In this document: one piece after another, positions 8,989 through 17,806 of the stretch
Layout: each line of letters begins with the position of its first letter
Numbering within the stretch: the first letter of the stretch is position 1
Assembly (NCBI RefSeq): GCF_900602065.1
Contig: NZ_UWFN01000116.1
Coordinates: forward strand, 248,001 to 312,000
Direction: 5' to 3'
DNA from: Pseudomonas viridiflava
GTDB lineage: Bacteria > Pseudomonadota > Gammaproteobacteria > Pseudomonadales > Pseudomonadaceae
DNA length: 64,000 nucleotides
Notes under the pieces: generated by a model
Seen by the model: only the letters and a program-made list of their open reading frames with translations
What the model was told of the DNA's origin: nothing
Database searches by the model: none
Program-made: the position numbers and the translations under genes

Positions 8989-9177
8989 TTACCTGCTATC
9001 CGAACGGAAATGAGCGTCCCGCCTAGCCTTCCTTTCTGCCATCAGTAAATCAGCTAACTGAACCGCTACTGCGACTGCCTGTTCGGGCGACTCAGCATCA
9101 GGCATAGCTACAGCAAGCGCTGCTGCTGCATAGGCGTCCCATGATTTGGCGTCTTCTGAGCTCAGCTTCAATGTCAT
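8989..9177 (-). CDS. Small phage protein of unknown function
   Basis: 62-aa acidic, Ala-rich helical protein starting MTLKLSSEDAKSWDAYAAA. I placed the start at the ATG at 9177 because AGGAAG lies 8 bp upstream; the frame extends further but would run deep into the neighbouring connector gene. No domain recognised. It is embedded in the neck-gene block, so a structural or assembly role is possible, but nothing in the sequence proves it. Confidence 0.55.
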   Translation of the reverse strand: MTLKLSSEDAKSWDAYAAAALAVAMPDAESPEQAVAVAVQLADLLMAERKARRDAHFRSDSR

Positions 9178-9214
9178 TTTTTTACTTCCTGTAAGTGAGA
9201 GCGCAAAACTAGCA

Positions 9215-9718
9215 TTACGCCCTAATAGCAAACAACCCACGCTTGAGCAGATAGTCAGCAAACTGCGTAGCGCTCGGCCGATCCGGCGCAGCGGGTAGCA
9301 GACGACTGCTGGTGCTACTGATCACGGCATACTCACGTGTCACAGCGCCTTCGACACGATCCAGCACGACCGCGCCTTTGCGCTGGTCAATCGGATCAAT
9401 GTCGTCTTTGTGTATCTCGGCAGCCAGAGCCATCTGACCGTATTGAATTCTTGCCGGGATGTAGCCTGACGGCTTGATATCTTCGTCAATGATCACATCC
9501 TCGCGCGGCCACGCCAGAGCCTGGTCGCTGCTCTGGCGCTTTCCCTTCCACTTCATGCCATCCATCGCCAAGGCGGCCCGGCGCAGCAGCGCTTCCTGCG
9601 CAGGCTCTTCGGCAGGAATGGTCACGCCGTACCGCGCGGCATAGCTGACCAATTCCTCTGCTGTCGAGTAGCTGTCTGCATCCGGCTTGCCGGTGCCGTC
9701 CTCGATGATGAGTGCCAT
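9215..9718 (-). CDS. Head-tail connector-like protein (annotated DnaT-like in phages)
   Basis: 167-aa protein beginning MALIIEDGTGKPDADSYSTAEEL, the pattern of phage proteins often labelled putative DnaT-like ssDNA-binding. The segment YAARYGVTIPAE...ALLRRAALAMDGMKWKGKR resembles the helical head-completion (gp6-like) adaptors. It is located between the capsid gene and neck proteins, where an adaptor is expected. I favour a neck adaptor over DNA binding on context. Confidence 0.6.
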   Translation of the reverse strand: MALIIEDGTGKPDADSYSTAEELVSYAARYGVTIPAEEPAQEALLRRAALAMDGMKWKGKRQSSDQALAWPREDVIIDEDIKPSGYIPARIQYGQMALAAEIHKDDIDPIDQRKGAVVLDRVEGAVTREYAVISSTSSRLLPAAPDRPSATQFADYLLKRGLFAIRA

Positions 9719-9721
9719 CTG

Positions 9722-10288
9722 TTACTCCTGGTTTGCTGGCTGAGCCTTGAGCAGGTCGAGCAACTCGGCCTTGTTGGCAGTAGACGTGTACTTGATGTCT
9801 TTCGCGTCCAACTGCTCTTTGATTTCCGGGATGGTGAGGCTATCACGCGGCTCAGTCACAGCTTCCCGTTTGAGAGCGTCCAGCTCCACCTGCAACGCTT
9901 CAGCCTTCTTGAACTCACTGTCACGATCGTCGATCAAGCCTTGAACGCCCGCATTCACTGCCTCGAACACCTGAAACAGGCGCTCTGCAACAGGGCCAAG
10001 CTCGCCTTCGGGCCGCACCAACTCCTGATCAGCGAATGACTCGACGATCAGGCCGACCAACTCAAGCTCGGCGCGGATGACTTCGATGTTGGTGCTGTCG
10101 TGGACACCCACAATCAAGACCTTCGGCGATTCCTTGATCGTAACTTCAGGCACGTCGCGAGCAGCATCCTCGCGGTCCTCGGTAGCGCTTGCATCAATGA
10201 TGCGCAAGCCCCGCTCCTTGGCCAGCGCCTTTACATCTTCCTTGTACTGGTGGAATGGACCGGACAGGTACCAAATGTTCTTGCTCAT
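9722..10288 (-). CDS. Virion-region protein with C-terminal HeH/SAP-like domain
   Basis: 188-aa protein of unknown role encoded just after the major capsid gene. About residues 155-185 (LTIPEIKEQLDAKDIKYTST) match the helix-extended-helix fold found at the ends of many phage head proteins. The N-terminal half has alternating strand/helix character (KNIWYLSGPFHQYKEDV, PKVLIVGVHDST), and a charged helix covers about 115-150. It could be a minor head or capsid-associated protein. Function unproven. Confidence 0.55.
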   Translation of the reverse strand: MSKNIWYLSGPFHQYKEDVKALAKERGLRIIDASATEDREDAARDVPEVTIKESPKVLIVGVHDSTNIEVIRAELELVGLIVESFADQELVRPEGELGPVAERLFQVFEAVNAGVQGLIDDRDSEFKKAEALQVELDALKREAVTEPRDSLTIPEIKEQLDAKDIKYTSTANKAELLDLLKAQPANQE

Positions 10289-10336
10289 GATCGAGTCCTC
10301 GCTAAGCCAGGGACGAAGCCCGGCCCAGCTATCAGA

Positions 10337-11305
10337 TTACTTGGAGGCATCACCGATCACAGCGACACCGGCGGTGTGCTTGATGCTGGTAGCGGTCTTG
10401 TCCCAGTTGGTACCGGTCGCCAGTTCGGCGTCGGTTGGAGACTTGCCGCCAGTGGTGGTGTCCCAGGTGTAGCCCTTTAGACCCAGGCCAAAGGTGTAAT
10501 CGGTTTGGAGGGTGGTTTCGATACGCTCCTTGCCGTTGGTGGTCTGGACGTTGCTGATGATGTCGCGGCCATCGTGGACCAGCGCTGCGCCTTGGACCAG
10601 CGACAGGATGATTTCCTTGTTTGGAGTACCAGCCTGCATCAGTGCAGGGGCGTCCGTCACAACGGATATCTTGCCGAGGATGTCCACCACACGAACGTTG
10701 CCCGCTTGGAACAGTTGGTTTTGGTTGGCCAGGTTCTGACCGACCAGCTTGTGATAGCTGGTGCCTTGCATGACTTGAGTGATCAGGTTCTGGCTGGCAT
10801 CGCCGAACTTCGCGTGAGCATTGTTCAGGGCTGCGTAGGTGATACCCGCAGTAGCCGAGATATCGTTAACCGCAGCGGCCTGAGCGGTAATCGCGGCAAC
10901 CAAGGCAGCAATTGCAGTGTTCAGTTGATCCTTCAGCAGGATTTCTGCGAATGCGCGGCTCGCGACTTCGATGCCTTGGGTGGTTGGGCGCTCCAGCCAA
11001 GTCATCTGTGATGGCTCGTAGCGGATCGGACCGAAACCGCCGGCGACTTTCACCGAAGTGTTCTTCAGCTCGGTCAGGTCGGTTGCAGCGACAGTAGCGT
11101 TAGCGCTGTAGCGATCAACGCGGCGCTGAGCGGCAGCCAGGGTTTGGAAGAACGACTCTTGCAAGAAGTCGCCAGTGAAGCCGTCCGGGGAAAGCACGAT
11201 CGCGCCACGGCTGGCAGCGTTGAACGCTACGAGATACTGATCCAGCGTCTCAAGAGTCGCGGGCATGATGTATTCGTTGAAAACCTGCATTTGCGACAGG
11301 GACAT
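10337..11305 (-). CDS. Major capsid protein
   Basis: 322-aa coat protein of the gp13-like/P22-coat-like type. It starts MSLSQMQVFNEYIMPATLETL, carries the segment FQTLAAAQRRVDRYSANATV and the ...GGFGPIRYEPSQMTWL block, and ends with GVAVIGDASK. It is encoded directly after the scaffold gene (10-bp gap) with portal and Mu F-like genes upstream, the usual head order. The length fits an HK97-fold coat subunit. Confidence 0.85.
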   Translation of the reverse strand: MSLSQMQVFNEYIMPATLETLDQYLVAFNAASRGAIVLSPDGFTGDFLQESFFQTLAAAQRRVDRYSANATVAATDLTELKNTSVKVAGGFGPIRYEPSQMTWLERPTTQGIEVASRAFAEILLKDQLNTAIAALVAAITAQAAAVNDISATAGITYAALNNAHAKFGDASQNLITQVMQGTSYHKLVGQNLANQNQLFQAGNVRVVDILGKISVVTDAPALMQAGTPNKEIILSLVQGAALVHDGRDIISNVQTTNGKERIETTLQTDYTFGLGLKGYTWDTTTGGKSPTDAELATGTNWDKTATSIKHTAGVAVIGDASK

Positions 11306-11315
11306 GAGTTATTCC

Positions 11316-12026
11316 TTACGATTGAGGGAGATCCGGGAACCGGCTCGCGATCGCGGCCTGTCGTTCCTCTTTGGTGCCGCCGATTTTTCCTTTTGCGGCC
11401 CCGCCGCCACCTCCAGCGCCAGCAGCCCCGCCGCCAGATGCCTTACTACCCGCGATCAACGGCGCGAAGGCCGTGTCGTTTGCGAATTCTGCTTTCAGCT
11501 CATCCAGCGTTGCCGCTGAGAGCTTTCCCGCCTGATCTAGCACGACCACGACAGGCTTGCCGTCCCGCTGCTCGACGCTCAAACGGCGCTCAATGTGCGG
11601 CAGGAGGGCTTTAGCGCTGCCTGGAATTGCCAGAGCAGATGCGATATCAGTAGCGGTACGACCTACAGTCAGATCCCGGATCTGAGTGCTCAGCGTCCCG
11701 CGCTCCTGCTCCAGCATGCCGTTCAGCTCAGCTTCTCGGCGGTTGTACTTGTCAGACCAGGACTTTTCGAGCTCTTCGACGTTGCCGGACTTGCGGGCAG
11801 CTTCTTCACGCTCCAGTCGGGCCTGCTCTTCGGCGTCCTTGCGAGCCTTCTCAGCGGCTTTCTTCTCGCCGAGCAGCTCTTCCACCTTCGACTTCAGACC
11901 GGATACATCTTCTGGTTGCGGCAGGCCTTCAATACCGAGGACAAACTTGCCTTCCTTCTCGGTGTAGAGCGATTTAACGGAGTCATCGAGACCGTCAAGT
12001 GTGTCCAGCTGATATTTCAAACCCAT
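11316..12026 (-). CDS. Capsid scaffold protein
   Basis: 236-aa acidic protein that is almost entirely charged helix (residues about 45-115 rich in E/K/R/A coiled coil), with a Gly-rich linker (about 198-215) and a basic C-terminus (KGKIGGTKEERQAAIASRF). This is the classical composition of a phage scaffolding protein: coiled-coil core and basic coat-binding tail. It lies immediately upstream of the coat gene. Confidence 0.75.
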   Translation of the reverse strand: MGLKYQLDTLDGLDDSVKSLYTEKEGKFVLGIEGLPQPEDVSGLKSKVEELLGEKKAAEKARKDAEEQARLEREEAARKSGNVEELEKSWSDKYNRREAELNGMLEQERGTLSTQIRDLTVGRTATDIASALAIPGSAKALLPHIERRLSVEQRDGKPVVVVLDQAGKLSAATLDELKAEFANDTAFAPLIAGSKASGGGAAGAGGGGGAAKGKIGGTKEERQAAIASRFPDLPQS

Positions 12027-12070
12027 TTGCTTGTCTCCCAGAGACGTGTGCAGGCCCTGCCTGCGGACAT

Positions 12071-12094
12071 AAAAAAACCCGCCGAAGCGGGTTT
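12071..12094 (-). terminator. Intrinsic terminator with UUCG tetraloop inside late operon
   Basis: On the minus strand an 8-bp stem AAACCCGC/GCGGGTTT closes a C(TTCG)G tetraloop and is followed by T. It lies between the 143-aa unknown gene and the scaffold gene. Confidence 0.8.
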
Positions 12095-12109
12095 CATGGA
12101 GTGAGTGAG

Positions 12110-12541
12110 CTAGTAATCGAACACTGTTAAATAAGTGACCTGATCCTCGTTATATGCCGGGGCCCAGCCCTGTGCATCGGCTTCGGCAATTGCATTCCAG
12201 ATTGGAGTGGACTCGACGACTGCTTCGTAGTTAAGAGTTTCTAGTGAGTAGATCTTGCTCATGAACACAGGATCTAGCTGCGGGTTTGTATCTAACCAAG
12301 CTACGAAGCGGTCGCGGTGAGCCTTAACTGACGCCCGGATAGACGGCGATCCCGTCAGCTGTTGGACGTATCGCAAAGCATCGCCCTTATTAATCAAGCC
12401 TTGGTGAGCCGCCTGATCAATCTTCTCAGAAACCCCTTTCTCCATAACTGCTCTAATCATCTGGTCGTCGTATTCGCACATAACGCTGATCAGATTTTCT
12501 CGCAACAGGATCCTATCCCCGATAGGCAGACTGCCGAACAT
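12110..12541 (-). CDS. Unknown protein, moron candidate in head operon
   Basis: 143-aa protein, not recognised (MFGSLPIGDRILLRENLISVM...). It is helical in the first two thirds and ends EDQVTYLTVFDY. The gene is visibly AT-richer than the portal and capsid genes around it and has its own strong terminator 15 bp after its stop. These are marks of an inserted cargo gene. No signal peptide or membrane segment. Confidence 0.6.
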   Translation of the reverse strand: MFGSLPIGDRILLRENLISVMCEYDDQMIRAVMEKGVSEKIDQAAHQGLINKGDALRYVQQLTGSPSIRASVKAHRDRFVAWLDTNPQLDPVFMSKIYSLETLNYEAVVESTPIWNAIAEADAQGWAPAYNEDQVTYLTVFDY

Positions 12542-12574
12542 AGTTTCTATCGCCCCTAGTAAATACCGGCGATG

Positions 12575-13669
12575 TTATCCAAAACCATCCAGACCCGCAT
12601 TCTCAAAAGCCAAAGGCTCTAGTGTTTTCATCTGGGTAAGAGTCAGCGGCTTGAAGTTGCGATCAAGCTGCAACTCTGTGAAACGCTTCACGCTCAGCCC
12701 GCCATTGCGAAACAGTGCGCCACGAGCTTTGCCGATCGCCTGATCCTGAAAGCTCGCTGGCTGCTGCTGAAGCCAGTGGTAGTAATCGAGGTCAGCGCTT
12801 ACTTGCCCGTTTTGTGATGCCCGGGTTGCGCCCTTCGAGAACATCTCACTGAATCTGGTGACCATCACAAACGTGGTCCGGCAGTTCGGGTGAAACGGGG
12901 GCCGAGGCCCCGAATCGACAGGAAACCGGCGCTTATCCAAGCTGCGACAAATAATGCTGGTCTTGCTGTCCAGGGTGGCAACCAGTTCGATCTGCTGCAC
13001 AACATCACTGTTGGTCTTGGCCGTCTCCATCCGCGCCTGGCTGGCAATGTGCTGGATGGCGGTTCGTACCACTGTCGATGCATTGCGGTCAGTCGTAGCC
13101 AGAATGCCGTCGGCGTAATTCAGCGCCTTCGTGCCGCGAATCTTCTGGATGATCTGGAAGTTTGTTTGCCCCTCGAAGAAGCCCTGCCTGATAGCGCCAG
13201 TGATGCGCGTGCGCTCGGCCGTCGTCCAGTCCTTGATGAAGGGTTTGAGCAGCTTTCCGCCATCCGTCCCGCGAACGCTCAACGGGTTGCTCAGCACTGC
13301 GGTACGAATTGCGGTAGCTGCTGGCAAAGCAGCCTCGAAGCTAACGCCGACCGGTGCCGCCTTGGTCAGGCTGGCAGCCTCGAACTGCGCCTCATATGTA
13401 GCCAGATCGATCAGATCTAGGGTGAGCTGGTCAGTGAAGCGGGTGAAAATGCCAAGCAACAGGCTATCCGCCTCATCGAGCAGGCTCTCCAGACGCTTAC
13501 GCGTGAAGCTGGTCAAGTCGGACTTAGTAAGGCGCTCACGCAGCGACCGGTCGATCTCCTTGAGGAAGGGGGTGAACTTCTTCACCTCCCCTGCTTTCAG
13601 CCGCTCCAGAAAGACAGCATGCCGAATGGTGGCATCAAGTAGCGCTTGGTTGGCCGCCATCTGGATCAT
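12575..13669 (-). CDS. Phage minor head protein, Mu F/SPP1 gp7 type
   Basis: 364-aa portal-associated head morphogenesis protein. The hallmark C-x-x-LD-x-RRFPVDSGPRPPFHPNCRTT block of Phage_Mu_F proteins is seen near residues 240-265. In this family the protein enters the procapsid with the portal and in some phages is ejected with the DNA. Its start overlaps the end of the portal gene by 35 bp, which fits translational coupling; the second Met (MAAN) is an alternative start. Confidence 0.85.
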   Translation of the reverse strand: MIQMAANQALLDATIRHAVFLERLKAGEVKKFTPFLKEIDRSLRERLTKSDLTSFTRKRLESLLDEADSLLLGIFTRFTDQLTLDLIDLATYEAQFEAASLTKAAPVGVSFEAALPAATAIRTAVLSNPLSVRGTDGGKLLKPFIKDWTTAERTRITGAIRQGFFEGQTNFQIIQKIRGTKALNYADGILATTDRNASTVVRTAIQHIASQARMETAKTNSDVVQQIELVATLDSKTSIICRSLDKRRFPVDSGPRPPFHPNCRTTFVMVTRFSEMFSKGATRASQNGQVSADLDYYHWLQQQPASFQDQAIGKARGALFRNGGLSVKRFTELQLDRNFKPLTLTQMKTLEPLAFENAGLDGFG

Positions 13670-15092
13670 CCTCGTCGTCGAGGCCTAAGCCCGCTGTGCT
13701 CGCCTCAAGTTCGCCGCGAATCTCGTCGTCGGTCTTCTCGGGATCGATAACTCCACGGTCGCGCAGGTATTGCCAGAAGTCCGAATCCGGTAGCCTGCCT
13801 CCCTGCACTGCATTGAACAACTGCGCCATGATGTTTGCGTCCAAGCTGACTTGGCTGAAATCTTGGTTGAGTTTGTAGACCGGCTCACCAGCGACGCCAA
13901 TGAACGCTGTCATCCATATCAGGCACTGGCAGTAAGCCTCGCTGACGTTGCTGACAATCAGAGAAAGCACGCTGTGCTCGGCGGCGCTGTCGTTATCGGC
14001 CTGAGTAGCAGTCTTCACCGCGCTACCGCGCTCAATCAGGCGAGCGCCAAGCGAAACCATGTCGTCCTTCTTGGCGTCCATGGCCTCTTTTACAAGCGTA
14101 TTCGGCTCAGGCTGAGCAAACCCGCAGGATCCGTTAGCCGGAAGCGTCAGCGGCGCCCTGGAGCCGACATAAATACCGTTTTCTTCAAGGTGATCGCGCC
14201 AAGCCTCGTCCAGCCCTGCAATCCAGAACTGTGGCTGACCTGAGAACCACACTGAGTCCTCGTAGTCCGCACTGTTGCAGTAATGGCCGATGTTCAGCAC
14301 GGCCATGTCGTAAAGAGGGGAGTCATCGATACTGGTGTCGTTGTTCTCGCTGCCGAGAAACTGAAATGGGATCACCTTCCAAGGCTGGCCAGCGCCGTCC
14401 AGTGGAGTAAAGGGCGGGATGATCATCTCTGTAGCGCTCGATCCCTCCTGCCAAACCTCTTGGGTGTAAACACCGGAGTCATCAAGGCGAAGCACCCGAT
14501 ATTGCACAACCTTTTCGCTGCCGAAGCCGTCATTTGTATCGATGTCCACCGACTCCTGCAGAACTACCAAACTCAGCAAATGCTGACCGCCGACCTTGCG
14601 GGTTTTCCAGTTCCGAATCGATTCGGCCGGGTAACTTGCGATGCTCGCTCTGGCGCGACCCGCCTGCTCGTCTGCCTTGCTCACTGAGCCAGCCTTGACG
14701 GCGGCGTAGTCCACCAGCAACCCATGGCGACCGACTTCGAGCAGATGCCCGATGACCGATTGCGACTGCTGGTAGATGCTGACGCCCTGCCCGTCGACGT
14801 CCTTCGACACATAATCCAGTGCGCCGGGAGCGGTCAGAGTCGGCCAGGTGCGAAATACAGCACCCACCAGACTATTCTTGGTTCTCCCGGTCGCGTTGTA
14901 GAAGACAGCACGCTGCTTGTAGCTCTTGTAGCGAGCGATGTTCTCTTTGCTAGTGTCGTGCTCGTTGGGCTTCGGCAGATAGACATCACCTCGGCCTTTT
15001 ACAGTTTCGGAACCTTTGCATACGTCTCGCACCAGCCGCCAACGGGACTGTGCCGCGTCGTACTCCGGGCGGGTGTAGGTGACGTCTGCCAT
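13635..15092 (-). CDS. Portal protein (DUF4055 family)
   Basis: 485-aa portal subunit, the dodecameric ring at the capsid vertex through which DNA is packaged. The N-terminal block RWRLVRDVCKGSETVKGRGDVYLPKP and the YNATGRTKNSLVGAVFR segment are typical of DUF4055 portals. Its start overlaps the stop of terL by one base (ATGA-like coupling), and the head gene follows. Confidence 0.88.
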   Translation of the reverse strand: MADVTYTRPEYDAAQSRWRLVRDVCKGSETVKGRGDVYLPKPNEHDTSKENIARYKSYKQRAVFYNATGRTKNSLVGAVFRTWPTLTAPGALDYVSKDVDGQGVSIYQQSQSVIGHLLEVGRHGLLVDYAAVKAGSVSKADEQAGRARASIASYPAESIRNWKTRKVGGQHLLSLVVLQESVDIDTNDGFGSEKVVQYRVLRLDDSGVYTQEVWQEGSSATEMIIPPFTPLDGAGQPWKVIPFQFLGSENNDTSIDDSPLYDMAVLNIGHYCNSADYEDSVWFSGQPQFWIAGLDEAWRDHLEENGIYVGSRAPLTLPANGSCGFAQPEPNTLVKEAMDAKKDDMVSLGARLIERGSAVKTATQADNDSAAEHSVLSLIVSNVSEAYCQCLIWMTAFIGVAGEPVYKLNQDFSQVSLDANIMAQLFNAVQGGRLPDSDFWQYLRDRGVIDPEKTDDEIRGELEASTAGLGLDDEDDPDGGQPSAT

Positions 15093-16579
15093 TAGCGTGC
15101 GAATCCCATCTTGATTGATTTGACCGGCTTCTTTGCGCTCTTGGCGACAGCGAAGTACCGGAATGCATCTGCAGCGTGGGATGACCAGTCATGGAGAGGC
15201 TTGTCTTTCCAGCAGCCCTTCTTGTCGTCCCATTCCTTGCGGTAATTTTCGAGACAGGTGATGCCCTCTTCGCACTTGGACTCGTCGAAGGCGCAGCGAC
15301 CGAGAATCTCGCGAGCCTGCTCAATCCCTTCGTCAATGCCCACTTTCGGCACAACCTGGAATGTCATGCGGTACATCTGGCCGTCAATCTCATAGCCTTC
15401 GCGGGCAATGTCCTTGCGAGTCTTGCCATCGCTGCCGAACTCGCGGTTCTCAATGTCGTGCGGCCCCCAGTGCTCGCCGTAGGTGTAACCACGATCCTTG
15501 AGCACCTTCATGTAATGCCGCAGGCCTTCGCCGCTGTTCTGGTAAAAATCGATGACGTGGTATTCCTCACCTACCATCCGGACAAACCAGATGGATGTTG
15601 AGTCGCCCACGCCGATATCCCAGAACGTGTGTACTGGCTGGTGACTGTTGTCAGGCAGCACGCCTATACGCTGGGATGTGTAGAGTTTGGTGAATTGCTT
15701 GGCGTAATAAGCACCTTCGACCGACTGCTGGAACGCTTCGGCCGGTATCGACGGGTACTCCCGCTTCATATCGTCGCCGAGTGTCTTCTCTTTGGCCGAA
15801 TACCAGGCTCTTTGCCCTGGGTTCGCGACTATCCCGTGCTTGGCCTGCAGTTCGTTGAAGTAATCGCTCAGCCGCTGCGGGATAACGACGTCGGCAGGAT
15901 CGAGCCAATACAGGCCGTTACGCCACCAACTGAAAAAGAAGAACTTCCAGTCCAACTTGCCCAGCGGAACACCAGATAGCTGCTGTTTCTCTGCGCTCTG
16001 CGAATAATCGAAGAAGTAGCCCGCCCGGCCCTCGGCCGTCGATTCGATGGTAACGAAGCAGTCGGCGGCAACAGCCTCGAATGCCCCGGTGACGATCTCT
16101 CTGGCTTTGTGGGGAAACTTGGCGCAGATCTTCCCGAACTCGGATACGTGCAGATACCGTAGAGTCCCGCCCCGGAAGGATGTGGACACGTAGAGCGATC
16201 CGCCCTTGCTGAACACAAGCTCACCAGCAGCATCGTTAGAAGCAGGGTTGGCAGCGCGTATCTCAGCGGGAAGGTTGTCGTACGCATACTTCACCTTCTC
16301 TCGGAACAGTCGCTTGGCGTCATTCAGGGTGTGAGCAATCAGCGCGCACTTGGCTGACTCAAACAACGCGGCATCCAACTGCACGATGCAGACCAGCGTC
16401 GTGAAGCCAAGCTGCCGAGCCTTGAGGATGATGTTGCGGGTGTGCATCCCTTGGAAGTAATCAATCTGCTCCTGCGTCATCCGGAAGCGGACTTTCTTCC
16501 CACCCTTGTCGGTGATGAAGTACAGGTTGTTCAACCGCCAGAATCGATCCCGGAGCAGCTTCAAGTGCTCGGGCTTCAT
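15092..16579 (-). CDS. terL: Terminase large subunit
   Basis: 495-aa packaging motor. The ATPase part has a deviant Walker A KARQLGFTT at residues 53-61 and a Walker B-like LHVSEF at 143-148. The nuclease part contains the HTFWDIGVGD block with D321 as the likely first catalytic aspartate. The protein pumps DNA into the procapsid and cuts the concatemer. It starts 2 bp before the terS stop and ends at the portal start. Confidence 0.92.
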   Translation of the reverse strand: MKPEHLKLLRDRFWRLNNLYFITDKGGKKVRFRMTQEQIDYFQGMHTRNIILKARQLGFTTLVCIVQLDAALFESAKCALIAHTLNDAKRLFREKVKYAYDNLPAEIRAANPASNDAAGELVFSKGGSLYVSTSFRGGTLRYLHVSEFGKICAKFPHKAREIVTGAFEAVAADCFVTIESTAEGRAGYFFDYSQSAEKQQLSGVPLGKLDWKFFFFSWWRNGLYWLDPADVVIPQRLSDYFNELQAKHGIVANPGQRAWYSAKEKTLGDDMKREYPSIPAEAFQQSVEGAYYAKQFTKLYTSQRIGVLPDNSHQPVHTFWDIGVGDSTSIWFVRMVGEEYHVIDFYQNSGEGLRHYMKVLKDRGYTYGEHWGPHDIENREFGSDGKTRKDIAREGYEIDGQMYRMTFQVVPKVGIDEGIEQAREILGRCAFDESKCEEGITCLENYRKEWDDKKGCWKDKPLHDWSSHAADAFRYFAVAKSAKKPVKSIKMGFAR

Positions 16580-16580
16580 A

Positions 16581-17198
16581 TCAGGCGTCCTTCGATAGCT
16601 CGTCCATCAGTTTCGATAATTCGTCGGCGTCGTTTCCGCCAGCTTTGGTGTCGAGGTCGTAGGCCTGGCGCTCAAGAGCAACCAGAGTCTTCAGCGTCTC
16701 GGCCAGCTCTCTCATGGTCTTGGTCCGAGATGGAAGAGCGCCCATCTTGTTGGCCAGGGCGAGAATGTCGGACATCGCCTCACCGTCGTCGTGGTCGCCA
16801 TCCTTGAGCTGAGCAATCAACTCTTTGATGGTGCCCTGCTCATCAGTCAAGGCCTCAAGCTCATCCAGCAGCTTGTTCGTCATTCTCCGACCGCGGGAGA
16901 TGTCCCCCCGATGAGCCATGCGGATGTTCGCAATGACCTCGGCGTTGAGCTCGATTATCTCTCGCTCGGTTTCCACTGATTTGCTGGCAACCTGAGTGGC
17001 AACCTCTCGCTTGGCAACCAGCGAATCAGCCTTAGCCTTGATCTTTGCCTTGAGGTCGCGCTCCCAGCTATTGGCCTTTGCCCGCTTCTGGATAGCGGTG
17101 TGAGAGACACCACAGGATGCAGCGATCTCTCGTACAGAAAGCAATCCGGCCCGGTAGGCGCGTTCGATTGCCTCCCAGTCGGGTTGCTTGGTTGTCAT
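16581..17198 (-). CDS. terS: Terminase small subunit
   Basis: 205-aa DNA-recognition subunit. The N-terminal helix-turn-helix (residues about 10-45: WEAIERAYRAGLLSVREIA, SCGVSHTAIQKRAK) should bind the pac/cos site. A long charged helical oligomerisation region follows. It is directly upstream of terL and separated from the lysis-region genes by two plus-strand genes. Confidence 0.88.
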   Translation of the reverse strand: MTTKQPDWEAIERAYRAGLLSVREIAASCGVSHTAIQKRAKANSWERDLKAKIKAKADSLVAKREVATQVASKSVETEREIIELNAEVIANIRMAHRGDISRGRRMTNKLLDELEALTDEQGTIKELIAQLKDGDHDDGEAMSDILALANKMGALPSRTKTMRELAETLKTLVALERQAYDLDTKAGGNDADELSKLMDELSKDA

Positions 17199-17284
17199 GG
17201 CGAAATCTCAGGAAACGAAGGTGGTATTGAAATAGTGGCTGGTTGCCGGTATTGGTGAGGATCAATCAGTGCGAGGAGAGCAGC

Positions 17285-17491
17285 ATGTCGGAAGTAGGTA
17301 AGCTTGTATTAGCGGCAGGGAAAAAGACCTCGGGCGAAGACGTCTATCGGCTACACGCTGTTGCGGCCGCTCTTGAAGTTATCGCAGCGAGGGCTTCAAG
17401 CAGCACTCCGATCGATTTAGGCTCTGAGTTTTCAAGCTTGTCCAGGTATGCGGACCAGATCCAAGCTGCCTTGGTAACAACTGCCAAGTGA
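17285..17491 (+). CDS. Small protein of unknown function, opposite to late operon
   Basis: 68-aa protein (MSEVGKLVLAAGKKTSGEDV...). GAGGAG lies 7 bp before the ATG at 17285, so I reject a longer frame from 17243. It is mainly helical with no recognised domain. It is coded on the plus strand, against the late genes on either side, and forms a pair with the next gene, so it probably has its own promoter and may be expressed in the lysogen. Confidence 0.6.
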   Translation: MSEVGKLVLAAGKKTSGEDVYRLHAVAAALEVIAARASSSTPIDLGSEFSSLSRYADQIQAALVTTAK

Positions 17492-17541
17492 TCCACCCGT
17501 GCCGCACTAACCCTGCGGCACACCTGAAGAGGGGTTACACC

Positions 17542-17745
17542 ATGCCTAAGTATCAAGTCATGCCGCCACAGCAGAAAACTCCGGTTAAGGGTTTCATCGT
17601 GAAGGATGAGGACTACAGACCAGCCTATGAAACCATCCACTTCTATATCGTTGACGCTGTTACCGGCGAGCACACTGGTGACCATTTCGAAACAGAGCCG
17701 GAAGCGGTCGCGCGTGCAGCAGAGCTAAACAACCTAGCCCACTAG
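17542..17745 (+). CDS. Small protein of unknown function, opposite to late operon
   Basis: 67-aa protein (MPKYQVMPPQQKTPVKGFIVKDED...) with a GAAGAGGGG ribosome site before the ATG at 17542. It is beta-rich in the middle (IHFYIVDAVTGEHTGDHFETEPEA) and ends in a helix. Not recognised. It is second in a two-gene plus-strand unit that ends at a hairpin shared with the convergent minus-strand gene. Confidence 0.6.
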   Translation: MPKYQVMPPQQKTPVKGFIVKDEDYRPAYETIHFYIVDAVTGEHTGDHFETEPEAVARAAELNNLAH

Positions 17746-17771
17746 TCACACCGCAACTCAATAATCAACTC

Positions 17772-17806
17772 GCGCCACGAAATTGAGCCATCTCAAATCG
17801 TGGCGC
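17772..17806. terminator. Long hairpin between convergent genes
   Basis: Perfect 9-bp arms GCGCCACGA/TCGTGGCGC with further pairing (TTGAG/CTCAA) inside the loop. It lies between the stop of the 67-aa plus gene and the stop of the minus-strand coiled-coil gene. No clear T-tract, so it is a candidate bidirectional terminator or mRNA end-protecting hairpin. Confidence 0.4.
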
